Shown: positions 39,880 through 48,306, numbered from the stretch's first letter. The stretch is DNA of 64,000 bases from Candidatus Praeruminimicrobium purgamenti (GCA_018433585.1 JAHDQW010000008.1:86494-150493), one strand, 5' to 3'. Program-made: numbers and translations. The notes: generated by a model not told the origin, from the letters alone.

Positions 39880-40703
39880 TTAATTTCTCCGAAATTATGA
39901 AAAGCTTCCAAATCGTTGAAAACAATTCTGTCAATGCATCTGTATTGTCCGAGCTTTGCCATATCCTTAACCTTATAGTAAACGGTATTTCCAACCGCAT
40001 AATACGGGAAAAGCATATCTTCGCCGTCATATTTAATTATTATTTCATTACACATTTTATTACATGCGGAGTAAGTCATATTCAGCAAACCGCAGTTTCT
40101 AGTCGTTGTAATATGTGCATACGGATAATAAACTGAAGCTTTTACGGCGTCAGGAAGGCGCAAATCCATATCCCAGGCCAAATATTCTATTTCAACTCTG
40201 GTTATATTATTTTCAATTAGAAAATCTTGGAAAATATTGTCGTTGATAACGGAACTTTGAAAATGCTTGTAGAGAGTTTCGGGAACTTTTTTTATTGTAA
40301 CGCCGTTTTCATGACTTGTTTTTTGAGAATTTGTAATAATAGCGTACGAATTCGGATCAGTTCTTTGTTTTGTTAAAAGCCTTCCCAATAGTTGCTTAAT
40401 TTTTGGAAATCTTTTTTTTACTTCATAAAATACGCCCCAATCATTAAAAACAACTTCAAAGGTTTCTTCATATTTATAAATAAGTTCAATATTCTCAAGC
40501 AGATGTTTGATTCCGGCATCCGTAACATAAGGCGTATTTAATGTAAATTGGATTGCGTTGTCTTTTGCTGTTTTATATGTTTTTTCCAGCTCTTTTTTAT
40601 CGGGTATAAGATATTGGCAAAAAGCATCCGCAAAATAAATACGGTTAACTTTTTCTTTAAACAAAGAATTATTGTATTTTTTGATTTCTACAGCAACGTC
40701 CAT
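39876..40703 (-). CDS. U32 family protein, UbiV-like (pair B, small partner)
   Basis: 275 residues from the ATG at 40703, which has a GGGAG ribosome binding site at ideal spacing; an in-frame ATG at 40727 lacks one. With this start the first conserved cysteine (YFADAFCQYLIPD) falls at residue 29, exactly as in pair A. The rest of the ligand set is RNCG...SACNKMC (C-x9-C-x3-C). Other shared blocks are VFNDWGVFYEV, LGRLLTKQRTDP and HITTTRNCG. It is the first gene of the long operon ending near 27788. The hydroxylated substrate, if any, is unknown. Confidence 0.75.
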   Translation of the reverse strand: MDVAVEIKKYNNSLFKEKVNRIYFADAFCQYLIPDKKELEKTYKTAKDNAIQFTLNTPYVTDAGIKHLLENIELIYKYEETFEVVFNDWGVFYEVKKRFPKIKQLLGRLLTKQRTDPNSYAIITNSQKTSHENGVTIKKVPETLYKHFQSSVINDNIFQDFLIENNITRVEIEYLAWDMDLRLPDAVKASVYYPYAHITTTRNCGLLNMTYSACNKMCNEIIIKYDGEDMLFPYYAVGNTVYYKVKDMAKLGQYRCIDRIVFNDLEAFHNFGEIK

Positions 40704-40996
40704 GTTACTTCTCCCGTAAATTTTCAATACCCTTAAAATAAGCCTGAATAATTATCTGATTTTGTTGTGTTTGCGGCATTAAAACGGAATTCTTTGTGTT
40801 TCATAAAATTTCTTATATTTTTCAAGCATTTTTTTCCATTTTTTGAAACTTATCCACAGCTTAATAACATTAAAGTTCATTTTTTTATAAGTTTTTTATC
40901 AAAAGTAAAAAACGATTTATTTTTCAATCATTTATTTATAATAATCGTCTGGTATAACTTAACATATCTTGTCAAAAAATCTGTTTTTATCAACAA
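40704..40996. promoter_or_regulatory. AT-rich gap upstream of the U32/radical SAM operon, with one DnaA box
   Basis: This gap between the pair B U32 gene and the parB stop should hold the operon promoter. It is very AT-rich and contains one perfect DnaA box, TTATCCACA, at 40850-40858. A TTGACA box occurs on the minus strand near 40970 but I find no -10 at normal spacing. No small gene or terminator hairpin was recognised. Confidence 0.5.
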
Positions 40997-41860
40997 TTAT
41001 TTCTTAAAAATATTTGAAATTCTTTCCAAATCGGATAAATTGCTGTAATTGAAGATTATTTTTCCCTTTTTACCGTTTCCAGTTATTTCAACTTTTGTGC
41101 CGAAAGTTCTTTGCAATTCTTCAATCAAATTAGATATTTCGATGTCTTTAGGTTTTTCAATTTTATTTGGTTTACTGTTGCTTTTTGATACAGCTACTAT
41201 ATTTTCTATATCTCTTACGGTTAGACCTTGTTCAATAATTTGTTTGACCAATTCCTGCAGTTTATTTTCATCGGTTATACTTGCAAGCATTCTTCCGTGT
41301 CCTGAAGATATAGTTCCGTTTATTATCATATTTTGAATATTATTAGGTAAATTTAGCAATCTCATCGTATTTGCTATAACGGATCTGTTTTTATTGACAA
41401 TATGGGATATCTGTTCCTGCGTATATTTATAATCTTCGGCATATTTCTTATAAGCCATAGCTTCTTCAATAGGATTTAAATCTTCTCTTTGAATATTTTC
41501 TATCAATGCAATATCTAATTTGTCTTTATCTGAAGCAGATGTCTTAACAATAGCTTTAATTTCTTTGAGTCCGGCAAGTTTAGATGCTCTTAATCTTCTT
41601 TCGCCGGCAATCAATTCATATTCGCCCGGAGCAATTGACTGGATAACCAACACAGGTTCAAGCAGCCCGTTTTGCTTAATTGAATCTGCCAGCTCCTGTA
41701 ATTTTTCTTCGTTGAAATTAAGTCTTGGCTGATGTCTGTTAGGTTTAATTTTATCTATTGCAATTTTAATAACGTGTTCTGAAGCCGGTGTTGACTGTTT
41801 ATTTGCCGTAAGCGGCGATAATATTGCTTCTAACCCTCTGCCTAATTTTTGTTTTGACAT
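40997..41860 (-). CDS. parB: Chromosome-partitioning protein ParB (Spo0J)
   Basis: 287 residues. N-terminal block LGRGLEAILSP, then PNRHQPRLNFNEEKLQELADSI, the CTPase/parS-contact motif GERRLRASKLAGL, IALIENIQREDLNPIEEA, and the helix-turn-helix TQEQISHIVNKNRSVIANTMRLL. The C-terminal dimerisation segment ends YSNLSDLERISNIFKK. It spreads from parS sites and recruits SMC. Two parS-like sites lie 1.5 and 2.8 kb upstream. It follows parA by 15 bases. Confidence 0.95.
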   Translation of the reverse strand: MSKQKLGRGLEAILSPLTANKQSTPASEHVIKIAIDKIKPNRHQPRLNFNEEKLQELADSIKQNGLLEPVLVIQSIAPGEYELIAGERRLRASKLAGLKEIKAIVKTSASDKDKLDIALIENIQREDLNPIEEAMAYKKYAEDYKYTQEQISHIVNKNRSVIANTMRLLNLPNNIQNMIINGTISSGHGRMLASITDENKLQELVKQIIEQGLTVRDIENIVAVSKSNSKPNKIEKPKDIEISNLIEELQRTFGTKVEITGNGKKGKIIFNYSNLSDLERISNIFKK

Positions 41861-41875
41861 TATAATATTCTCCTG

Positions 41876-42643
41876 TTATTTTGAAATTGTTTGTTTTGAA
41901 AGAAATTCTGATGCGAATTCTAAGTAAGCTTCCGAACCTTTGCAGCTTTTATCATAAAGTATTATAGGTTTTCCGAAACTAGGAGCTTCGGCCAGTTTAA
42001 CAGTTCTTGGTATTTTTGTATTATAAACCTTATCTCCAAAAAATTTTACAACTTCTTCAACTACTTGTTGGGAAAGATTTGTCCTGCTGTCAAACATCGT
42101 AAAAAGAACGCCTTCAAGATCTAAATTATATGTTTGCATGAGAGTAAAAATTGTTTTTGAAAGTTGTCCGAGCCCCTGTAATGCAAAAAATTCACACTGC
42201 ATAGGTATTAAAACCGTATCTGCAGCAACTAAAGAATTAATAGTAAGCAATCCTAAAGAAGGCGGACAATCGATTACAATATATTTATAAACTTTTTGAA
42301 ATTTTTCTAAAGCTAATTTTAATCTTTCTTCTCTTTGCGGGATATTAACAAGTTCAATTTCGGCTCCGCTTAAATCCATGCTTGCAGGAGCAACATCTAG
42401 CCAATCCATTGAAGTTGTTCTCAAAGTATCTTCCAAAGCTACTTCATCAATTAAAACATTATAGATAGTTTTAGTTATACCTGCCTGGTCTATTCCCAGT
42501 CCGCTGGTTGTATTTGCCTGAGGGTCCATATCTATCAAGAGACATTCTTGTCCTAAATGCGCCAAACTTGCCGTAAGATTTATTGCCGTAGTTGTTTTTC
42601 CTACTCCGCCTTTCTGATTTGCTATTGCTATGACTTTGCTCAT
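41876..42643 (-). CDS. parA: Chromosome-partitioning ATPase ParA (Soj)
   Basis: 255 residues. The deviant Walker A KGGVGKTTTAINL lies at residues about 11-23, with IDMDPQANTTSGLG and YIVIDCPPSLGLLT as the other nucleotide-binding motifs. It binds DNA non-specifically as an ATP dimer and moves ParB-parS complexes. An AGGAG ribosome binding site precedes the ATG. It starts 11 bases after an acetyltransferase gene, so parAB may share a transcript with that gene. Confidence 0.95.
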   Translation of the reverse strand: MSKVIAIANQKGGVGKTTTAINLTASLAHLGQECLLIDMDPQANTTSGLGIDQAGITKTIYNVLIDEVALEDTLRTTSMDWLDVAPASMDLSGAEIELVNIPQREERLKLALEKFQKVYKYIVIDCPPSLGLLTINSLVAADTVLIPMQCEFFALQGLGQLSKTIFTLMQTYNLDLEGVLFTMFDSRTNLSQQVVEEVVKFFGDKVYNTKIPRTVKLAEAPSFGKPIILYDKSCKGSEAYLEFASEFLSKQTISK

Positions 42644-42654
42644 AATGATTACTC

Positions 42655-43314
42655 CTATTTAATAAATCCCATATATTTTGCTAATTCTTTTAATTGTTTT
42701 TTATTGCTGCTTTTTAATATATGTATATTTTCAGTAATGGTGTTTAAATCCCAATCCCACCATTTTATTTTCAAAAGGATATTAATAGTTTCATCATCAA
42801 AACGTTTTTTTATTATTTTAGCAGGATTACCGCCCATGATAGTGTATGGAGGAACGTCTTTTGTTACTATAGAATAAGCTCCGATAATTGCGCCGTCTCC
42901 TATATGTATTCCCGGTAGAATCACGCAGTCTTTTCCGAGCCATACATCGTTGCCTATTACAGTATCCCCTCTAAATTTGCAGTCATCCCCGTTCCATTCT
43001 TCTTTTCCCCATCTGCCCGACAGATGAAGGAAAGGATATGTGCTGAAGCAGTTTGTATTATTATGGTGGAATGCTCCCATAAAAAATTTAACATTTTCCG
43101 CTAGACAACAAAATTTTCCGATAATAAGTTTATCGTTTAAAAGATGGAATAAAACATTTTTTTTAAATTCTTTTTTACTTGAAAAACCGATTGTATAATC
43201 GCCGACAATGATTTTATCGGATGTTACTATGTTTTTTATAAAAACAGCAGCCTTATTTGTTTTTATAGGATAAATTGCGTCTGGAGATGGAATTTGTTCT
43301 TTTTTATAATTCAT
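42655..43314 (-). CDS. Vat/CatB-type xenobiotic O-acetyltransferase
   Basis: 219 residues with the left-handed beta-helix hexapeptide pattern: VGDYTIGFS, LIIGKFCCLAENVKFFMG, DTVIGNDVWLGKDCVILPG and IHIGDGAIIGAYSIVTKDV. The catalytic His is in GAFHHNNTNCFSTYPF. The C-terminus (MGGNPAKIIKKRFDDETI, IKWWDWDL) closely follows Vat streptogramin acetyltransferases and type B chloramphenicol acetyltransferases. Acetyl-CoA donor is expected. Chromosomal homologues often have unknown natural substrates, so resistance is only a possibility. It shares the parAB transcription unit, downstream of a parS site. Confidence 0.8.
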   Translation of the reverse strand: MNYKKEQIPSPDAIYPIKTNKAAVFIKNIVTSDKIIVGDYTIGFSSKKEFKKNVLFHLLNDKLIIGKFCCLAENVKFFMGAFHHNNTNCFSTYPFLHLSGRWGKEEWNGDDCKFRGDTVIGNDVWLGKDCVILPGIHIGDGAIIGAYSIVTKDVPPYTIMGGNPAKIIKKRFDDETINILLKIKWWDWDLNTITENIHILKSSNKKQLKELAKYMGFIK

Positions 43315-43333
43315 AAATTTGTTTTAATGCAAT

Positions 43334-43349
43334 TGTTTCATGTGAAACA
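43334..43349 (+). other. parS-like centromere site 1
   Basis: TGTTTCATGTGAAACA differs from the common parS palindrome TGTTTCACGTGAAACA at one central position. It lies between a radical SAM gene and the acetyltransferase-parAB genes. It is the exact reverse complement of the second site at 44672-44687. Confidence 0.85.
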
Positions 43350-44663
43350 TTATAACTTATTATTTAAATCTTTAGCAAGTTTTTTTATGTCTAATATTTT
43401 ATCATATTCTTTTGACTGTGATATAAAATATGTATTGTTCTGGCATAAAGGTTCTTCTGTATATGTATTATTAATATTATCCCAGTTTTTTGTATGAGGT
43501 ATCGGAGTATATTCCGACAGAGATATTTTTGCTCCCAGATCATTTACAAAATGGATAGAGTCTTTTATTGCGCTTATATTTTGACCGGGAATACCTATTA
43601 AAAGATATGCAGTGTATTCTCCTTGCTTATATCCGGCTGCATTAAGATATTTCATGCTTTTTGCAAATTCTGTATTTGAAATTTTGCTGTCACTATTTTT
43701 TTGTTCTTTGTAATCTGAAGACTCAAGACTGAATCTAGGGTTAATAAATTTTGCATTAAACATTAACTCTGCCAGCTCAAGGTCTAAAAATTTAGCATGA
43801 AGTCCGTTAGGAGTATGGAAGTGAAAGAAATTATGATCTCGTATAAATTGTTTCAATAAAGGTTTTATCCCCGTATTAGGCTTGTACAGCAACGCATCAT
43901 CATAAAATGCTATATTTTTTATGTTGCCATTGCCTGTCAGATTATAAATTTCATCAGCAATAATATCAGAAGTCTTTGAGGTATAAGATTTATTATTTAA
44001 ATATTTCTGTGCACAGTATGTGCAGTTGAAAGGACATCCTAAACTCATTCGAATTGCAATGTATTCTAATTTGTTATAAAAGGAGTAATCAGGAGCCGGA
44101 AAATAGTTAAATTCATTATTAATGCTTGCCGGTATATTATATTTTGCAAATATTTTATTTAAAGAGGATAAACTGCCTGATGCGATATCTGTAATGTCTT
44201 CAAGAGATTTTGCGTGTTCTTCGCAAAGAGTTGCGTATATCCCGCCTAATATTCTTGGAGTATTTGGAAAAATAGATTTTAAAATTGCCGCTATTTCTTT
44301 AATGCCCGGATACCAATAAGTCATAATTGAATTTATAATTATAATATCAGGCGTATCGATTTGTCTGAAAGCTTTTTCTGCAATATCGGAAGGAATGCCA
44401 AAACGGTAAAATTTTCTTTTAATATTTTTTATAACTTCCGGCTTTTGAATTTCTTCTCTTATATAATGCCCGCAGCCGTATTTATTTGATTTTTCTTCTC
44501 TGGATAATAACGGGGAGTGTCTATCGGTATAATCAAAAAACATGACATTAATATTTTGTTGCTTTAATAATGAAGACAGGTATAATAATCCCAAAGGCTT
44601 TGCCCATAAATCATAAGCTGCAAAATCATAAACAGGAGGGTTAACTAATAAAATTTTTTTCAT
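43350..44663 (-). CDS. B12-binding-type radical SAM protein
   Basis: 437 residues. The N-terminal cobalamin-binding-like domain begins MKKILLVNPPVYDFAAYD and includes LGLLYLSSLLKQQNI and TPRILGGIYATLCEEH. The radical SAM cluster motif is SLGCPFNCTYC near residue 208. It ends without a TPR or SPASM extension. The gene is bracketed by two parS-like sites: one abuts its stop codon and the other begins 9 bases upstream of its ATG, in place of a ribosome binding site. The function is unknown. Confidence 0.85.
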   Translation of the reverse strand: MKKILLVNPPVYDFAAYDLWAKPLGLLYLSSLLKQQNINVMFFDYTDRHSPLLSREEKSNKYGCGHYIREEIQKPEVIKNIKRKFYRFGIPSDIAEKAFRQIDTPDIIIINSIMTYWYPGIKEIAAILKSIFPNTPRILGGIYATLCEEHAKSLEDITDIASGSLSSLNKIFAKYNIPASINNEFNYFPAPDYSFYNKLEYIAIRMSLGCPFNCTYCAQKYLNNKSYTSKTSDIIADEIYNLTGNGNIKNIAFYDDALLYKPNTGIKPLLKQFIRDHNFFHFHTPNGLHAKFLDLELAELMFNAKFINPRFSLESSDYKEQKNSDSKISNTEFAKSMKYLNAAGYKQGEYTAYLLIGIPGQNISAIKDSIHFVNDLGAKISLSEYTPIPHTKNWDNINNTYTEEPLCQNNTYFISQSKEYDKILDIKKLAKDLNNKL

Positions 44664-44671
44664 AATATTGC

Positions 44672-44687
44672 TGTTTCACATGAAACA
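44672..44687 (+). other. parS-like centromere site 2
   Basis: TGTTTCACATGAAACA has one mismatch to the parS consensus and is the reverse complement of site 1. It is embedded in a longer imperfect palindrome with ATATT arms. It sits just upstream of the radical SAM start, so ParB binding could also affect that gene. Confidence 0.85.
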
Positions 44688-44785
44688 ATATGGTTTTTAA
44701 GCAATATGAAAGAAACGTATCAAATCCTTTAATATATTCATTTAACTGCAGAATATCAGTGAATATATAGGTATTTTAAATATTT

Positions 44786-45448
44786 TTATAATACATTAGT
44801 ATGTTTATTAAAAATTTCGCCGAGCGTATTATATGTTTCATCAGCTTGCTCTAAGTATTGTTTCGGTAAACCGGTAGCAACTGCGATACAATACATATTT
44901 GCCGCTTTAGCCGCACGGATTCCGTAAGGGGCATTTTCTATAACCATACATTGCGAAGGCAAAAGCTTCAATTTTTCTGCAGCCATTAAGTATGGTTCAG
45001 GAAAAGGTTTTCCCTGTTTCAGCATATCTGCCGAAATAATTATATCGAAAATTTCAGATATACTGGCAGGAAGAATGGAGATAACTTTATTTCTGCTTGA
45101 ACCTGTGACTATGGCTAATAAAATGCCTTTTTTCTTTAAGTCTTTAAGAATATTTTCTATGTTCGGGAATAAACGAAGTTTAAAATATTTTTGAAAAATA
45201 TCGTTTCTCAGCGACAGAACTTTTTTAATTATTGTATCGTTTATTGCGACATTGTTTTTTTCGAAAAAATATTTTATACAAATATCGCTTTTCTCGCCTT
45301 CTTTTTCGTATATGTCTAAAGGAGTTACGCTTACTCCGTATTGTTGAAGAGCTTCAAACCACGATATAAAATGATACGGCATCGAATCTACGATTACTCC
45401 GTCCATATCAAATAATACGGCTTTAAAATTTTTAGTAATATCCGCCAC
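44786..45448 (-). CDS. HAD-superfamily hydrolase, beta-phosphoglucomutase type
   Basis: 220 residues. Motif I FDMDGVIVDSMPYH near residue 14, motif II VTGSSRNK, motif III KQGKPFPEPYLMAAEKL and motif IV ENAPYGIRAAKAANM are intact, with a helical cap domain between I and II. This is the HAD-IA group that includes beta-phosphoglucomutase, phosphoglycolate phosphatase and sugar phosphatases; the substrate cannot be chosen from sequence. It starts 5 bases after the ACT gene, so it belongs to the ior-paaK run. Confidence 0.8.
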   Translation of the reverse strand: MADITKNFKAVLFDMDGVIVDSMPYHFISWFEALQQYGVSVTPLDIYEKEGEKSDICIKYFFEKNNVAINDTIIKKVLSLRNDIFQKYFKLRLFPNIENILKDLKKKGILLAIVTGSSRNKVISILPASISEIFDIIISADMLKQGKPFPEPYLMAAEKLKLLPSQCMVIENAPYGIRAAKAANMYCIAVATGLPKQYLEQADETYNTLGEIFNKHTNVL

Positions 45449-45453
45449 GGTAA

Positions 45454-45885
45454 TTATAAACCCAAAGCCGTTTTTTTATCGACGACGCTGATATTGTTCT
45501 TCTGCAGCACTTCAATTGCTTTGTCGGTATTTACAAATTTAAAAACCATCAGCGCTTTATCGGTAGCTTTTTCTACAAATCCGTACATATATTCAACGTC
45601 AATATTGTTTTGAGCCAAGATTTGCAGCGCTTTTGCGAGTCCTCCCGGAGTGTCAGAAACTTCTACGGCTACAATTTCTGTGCTTATGGCAATAAATCCG
45701 TGTTCTTTAAGAATTTCTTTTGCTTCCTGAGGCTTATCCAGCACAACTCTTAAAATTCCGAATTCCGGGCTTTCGGCAATAGTTAAGGCTCTGATGTTAA
45801 TTCCTTTGTCGCCGAGCAAATTACAAACTTCGGCAAGTCTTCCTTTTGTGTTTTCAATAAAAATAGATATTTGGTTAATTTTCAT
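45454..45885 (-). CDS. Tandem ACT-domain protein
   Basis: 143 residues made of two ACT domains: ISIFIENTKGRLAEVCNLL opens the first and VEVSDTPGGLAKALQIL the second. ACT domains bind amino acids as regulators. Small tandem-ACT genes of this type are regularly found beside phenylacetate-CoA ligase and indolepyruvate oxidoreductase genes, as here, so it probably senses an aromatic or branched amino acid. Its start overlaps the stop of the upstream membrane protein gene by 4 bases. Confidence 0.85.
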   Translation of the reverse strand: MKINQISIFIENTKGRLAEVCNLLGDKGINIRALTIAESPEFGILRVVLDKPQEAKEILKEHGFIAISTEIVAVEVSDTPGGLAKALQILAQNNIDVEYMYGFVEKATDKALMVFKFVNTDKAIEVLQKNNISVVDKKTALGL

Positions 45886-46499
45886 AAGATATCCTTGTTT
45901 AAAGAATTTTTAACGTGCAGTTTATATAAGCTTGCCATACAAATAATATCAATAAGGTATATGAAATAATCGATGTGTTCAACGTAAATTGAGAGAAAAT
46001 TCAAAGACAACAAAAACAGTATTAACAATATAAACGTGAAAAGATTTTTTTTAATGATAACGAAAGAGTATTTTCCCGCTTTTATGATGTTTTCGTTTGC
46101 GTCAAAAATCCTGAAAGGGATAAATATAAACACCAGAGATAAAAAAGTTCCGAGTTCTATCGAAGTTTTTATAAGAGTGGAAGCTCCGAGTTCGGACGGA
46201 AGAATATCATTTGAAAATATTAAGAATATTGTGCTAGGCGTTACAAATAATACAACAAACAGTATTATGAAAATAAAAAACAGCATAAAGTTAAGAATTT
46301 TTCCTTTTCCCGGTTTAAAGTCAGCGGTTTTTGAGAGTGTAAACATCAAAAATACCAATAAAAAAACAGATGCAAAAGGTATTACTATAAATTCCAGCAG
46401 TACCGATAAGACAATGAAAGCAACAATAGTCACATAATTACTTTTTACCAGAGCAGTCAACTCTTTAAAATATGCAAGCGTTTTGTTTTTTAAAATCAT
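45882..46499 (-). CDS. Membrane protein of unknown function
   Basis: 205 residues with five or six hydrophobic helices (about residues 22-50, 70-88, 108-127, 145-165 and 168-185). It begins MILKNKTLAYFKELTALVKSN and ends in a basic tail. The general layout resembles DUF4013-type or glycerophosphoryl-diester-domain-like membrane proteins but I recognise no family. It lies 15 bases after paaK and overlaps the ACT gene, so it is part of this operon; its link to aromatic acid metabolism is unknown. Confidence 0.7.
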   Translation of the reverse strand: MILKNKTLAYFKELTALVKSNYVTIVAFIVLSVLLEFIVIPFASVFLLVFLMFTLSKTADFKPGKGKILNFMLFFIFIILFVVLFVTPSTIFLIFSNDILPSELGASTLIKTSIELGTFLSLVFIFIPFRIFDANENIIKAGKYSFVIIKKNLFTFILLILFLLSLNFLSIYVEHIDYFIYLIDIICMASLYKLHVKNSLNKDIL

Positions 46500-46514
46500 A
46501 GGTATCCCCGATTG

Positions 46515-47816
46515 TTACAGACTTCTTCTGTCTATAACTCTTTTTGATTTGCCTTCGCTTCTTGCTATTGTCTTAGGTTCAACGAGTTTAATTGTCGTTC
46601 CTATGCCCAAAGTTGTTTCTATGACTCTCTTGATTTTGTTTTTTAATTCCGACATTGCGTTCATTTCGTCGGAAAATATTTTTTCGTCTACTTCGACCCA
46701 TATTTCAACCGTATCCATCGTCCCGTTCTGTCTGTCCACAATGATTAAGTAATTAGGTAAAGTCCCGTCTATCTGCAGCAGCGCGTGTTCCACCTGCGTA
46801 GGAAATACATTAATGCCTCTCACAACAATCATGTCGTCGGTTCTTCCTCTGATTTTGCTTATTCTCGGCATTGTTCTTCCGCATTTGCAAGTTTCATATG
46901 TTAAAGAAGCTATGTCTCTCGTTCTGTATCTTAAAAGAGGAATGGCTTCTTTTGTAAGCGTTGTTATGACAAGTTCTCCCTGCTGTCCTTCAGGTACGGG
47001 AAGGTTTGTGTCCGGATCTATAATCTCAGGATAAAAAACGTCGGACCAAATATGGAGTCCTTCTTTATATGTGCATTCCTGGGCAACTCCGGGACCGATA
47101 ATTTCAGATAATCCGTAAATATCGGTTGCGCTGATATTTAATGAGTTTTCAATATTTTTTCTGATTGACTCGCTCCAAGGTTCGGCTCCGAAAATTCCTA
47201 TTTCCCACTTGCTTGTTTTCGGATCAAGATTCATTTCTCTCATTTCTTCGGCAAGATATAACCCGTAACTCGGAGTACATGCCAAGATTCTCGGTTTGAA
47301 ATCCTGCATAAGCTTTATTTGTCTTTTTGACTGTCCCGATGACATCGGAAGAACCGTTAATCCCAAATGAAGAGCTCCGTAATGCAGACCGAGACCTCCC
47401 GTAAATAATCCGTATCCGTATGCTACCTGAATCATGTCTCCTTTGTTTGCTCCTGCGCAGGCAATGCATCTAGCCGAAACTTCAGACCATAAATCCAGGT
47501 CTTTTTTAGTATATCCTACAACTGTCGGATTGCCGGTTGTTCCGCTGGAAACATGGATTTCGGCGACATTTTTTATATCCGCTGAAAATAATCCGAACGG
47601 ATAGTAATCTCTCAAATCCTCTTTAGGAGTAAAAGGAAGTTTTATGATGTCGTCTATGCTTTTTATCGATTCAGGATTGATTCCCAAAGCGTCTATTTTC
47701 TGTTTGTAAATTGGAGAATGTTTATAAACGTATTTAACAAGTTTTGCCAATCTTTCAGACTGGATATTCTTTAAATTTTCTTTACCGGCGCACTCAACCG
47801 CTTCATTAAAAATCAT
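46515..47816 (-). CDS. paaK: Phenylacetate-CoA ligase
   Basis: 433 residues, standard PaaK length. The adenylate-forming motifs are HVSSGTTGNPTVVGYT near residue 88, FGAEPWSE, YGLSEIIGPGVAQEC and TRDIASLTYETCKCGRTMPRI. The C-terminal domain carries RGRTDDMIVVRGINVFP. It converts phenylacetate or a related aryl acetate plus ATP and CoA to the CoA thioester, or runs in reverse to yield ATP. It overlaps iorB by 4 bases, which ties it to oxidative decarboxylation of aryl pyruvates. Confidence 0.92.
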   Translation of the reverse strand: MIFNEAVECAGKENLKNIQSERLAKLVKYVYKHSPIYKQKIDALGINPESIKSIDDIIKLPFTPKEDLRDYYPFGLFSADIKNVAEIHVSSGTTGNPTVVGYTKKDLDLWSEVSARCIACAGANKGDMIQVAYGYGLFTGGLGLHYGALHLGLTVLPMSSGQSKRQIKLMQDFKPRILACTPSYGLYLAEEMREMNLDPKTSKWEIGIFGAEPWSESIRKNIENSLNISATDIYGLSEIIGPGVAQECTYKEGLHIWSDVFYPEIIDPDTNLPVPEGQQGELVITTLTKEAIPLLRYRTRDIASLTYETCKCGRTMPRISKIRGRTDDMIVVRGINVFPTQVEHALLQIDGTLPNYLIIVDRQNGTMDTVEIWVEVDEKIFSDEMNAMSELKNKIKRVIETTLGIGTTIKLVEPKTIARSEGKSKRVIDRRSL

Positions 47817-48289
47817 TTTACGTCTCCGTTAGCCATATTAAAGACTTCAAAGTTTTTTTCTATAAATTTTGTTTTAAAAACATCTTTCATCGCTTTTTGC
47901 CAGCTTTCTTTAGATAAGCCCAAGTGTTTTGATAAAATTCCCAGCATATAGGTATTTAAAAATTTTTTATCGGTAATTTTTTTATCGGCTTCGACGAATT
48001 CCGGAAATAAATCAATGCCGTCTTTTTTCAAAAGATTTACCATTCTGTCGTGTTCGCCTTTGTCAAAAGCCAGTATAAAATCAACTTCTCCGCCGGCAAT
48101 AATCGGCGAAAAAACTTCTTTTCCGAAGCGCAGATGCGATTCTACCGAACCGCCTCTTTGCGCCATGCCGTGGACTTCTGATTTTTTAACATGATATCCG
48201 TCGTACATTGCCGCCAAACCTGCGATTTCCGCAGCGGTCAAAATACCCTGCCCGCCGGTTCCGCAAAATAAAATGTTTACAGTTTTCAT
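47813..48289 (-). CDS. iorB: Indolepyruvate:ferredoxin oxidoreductase beta subunit
   Basis: 158 residues from the ATG at 48289 (MKTVNILFCGTGGQGILTAAE). In-frame GTG codons four residues upstream are possible starts but lack the family's usual N-terminus. The GTGGQGILT glycine loop, VHGMAQRGGSVESHLRFG and NTYMLGILSK are typical of the gamma-domain subunit of 2-oxoacid oxidoreductases. With IorA it converts aryl pyruvates and CoA to aryl-acetyl-CoA, CO2 and reduced ferredoxin. It begins just after the iorA stop. Confidence 0.9.
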   Translation of the reverse strand: MKTVNILFCGTGGQGILTAAEIAGLAAMYDGYHVKKSEVHGMAQRGGSVESHLRFGKEVFSPIIAGGEVDFILAFDKGEHDRMVNLLKKDGIDLFPEFVEADKKITDKKFLNTYMLGILSKHLGLSKESWQKAMKDVFKTKFIEKNFEVFNMANGDVK

Positions 48290-48306
48290 AATATGCACCA
48301 CTTTTG

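Noticed and set aside
40704..40727. Upstream start of the pair B UbiV-like gene
   Set aside because: The GGGAG site and the alignment of the first cysteine with pair A favour 40703.
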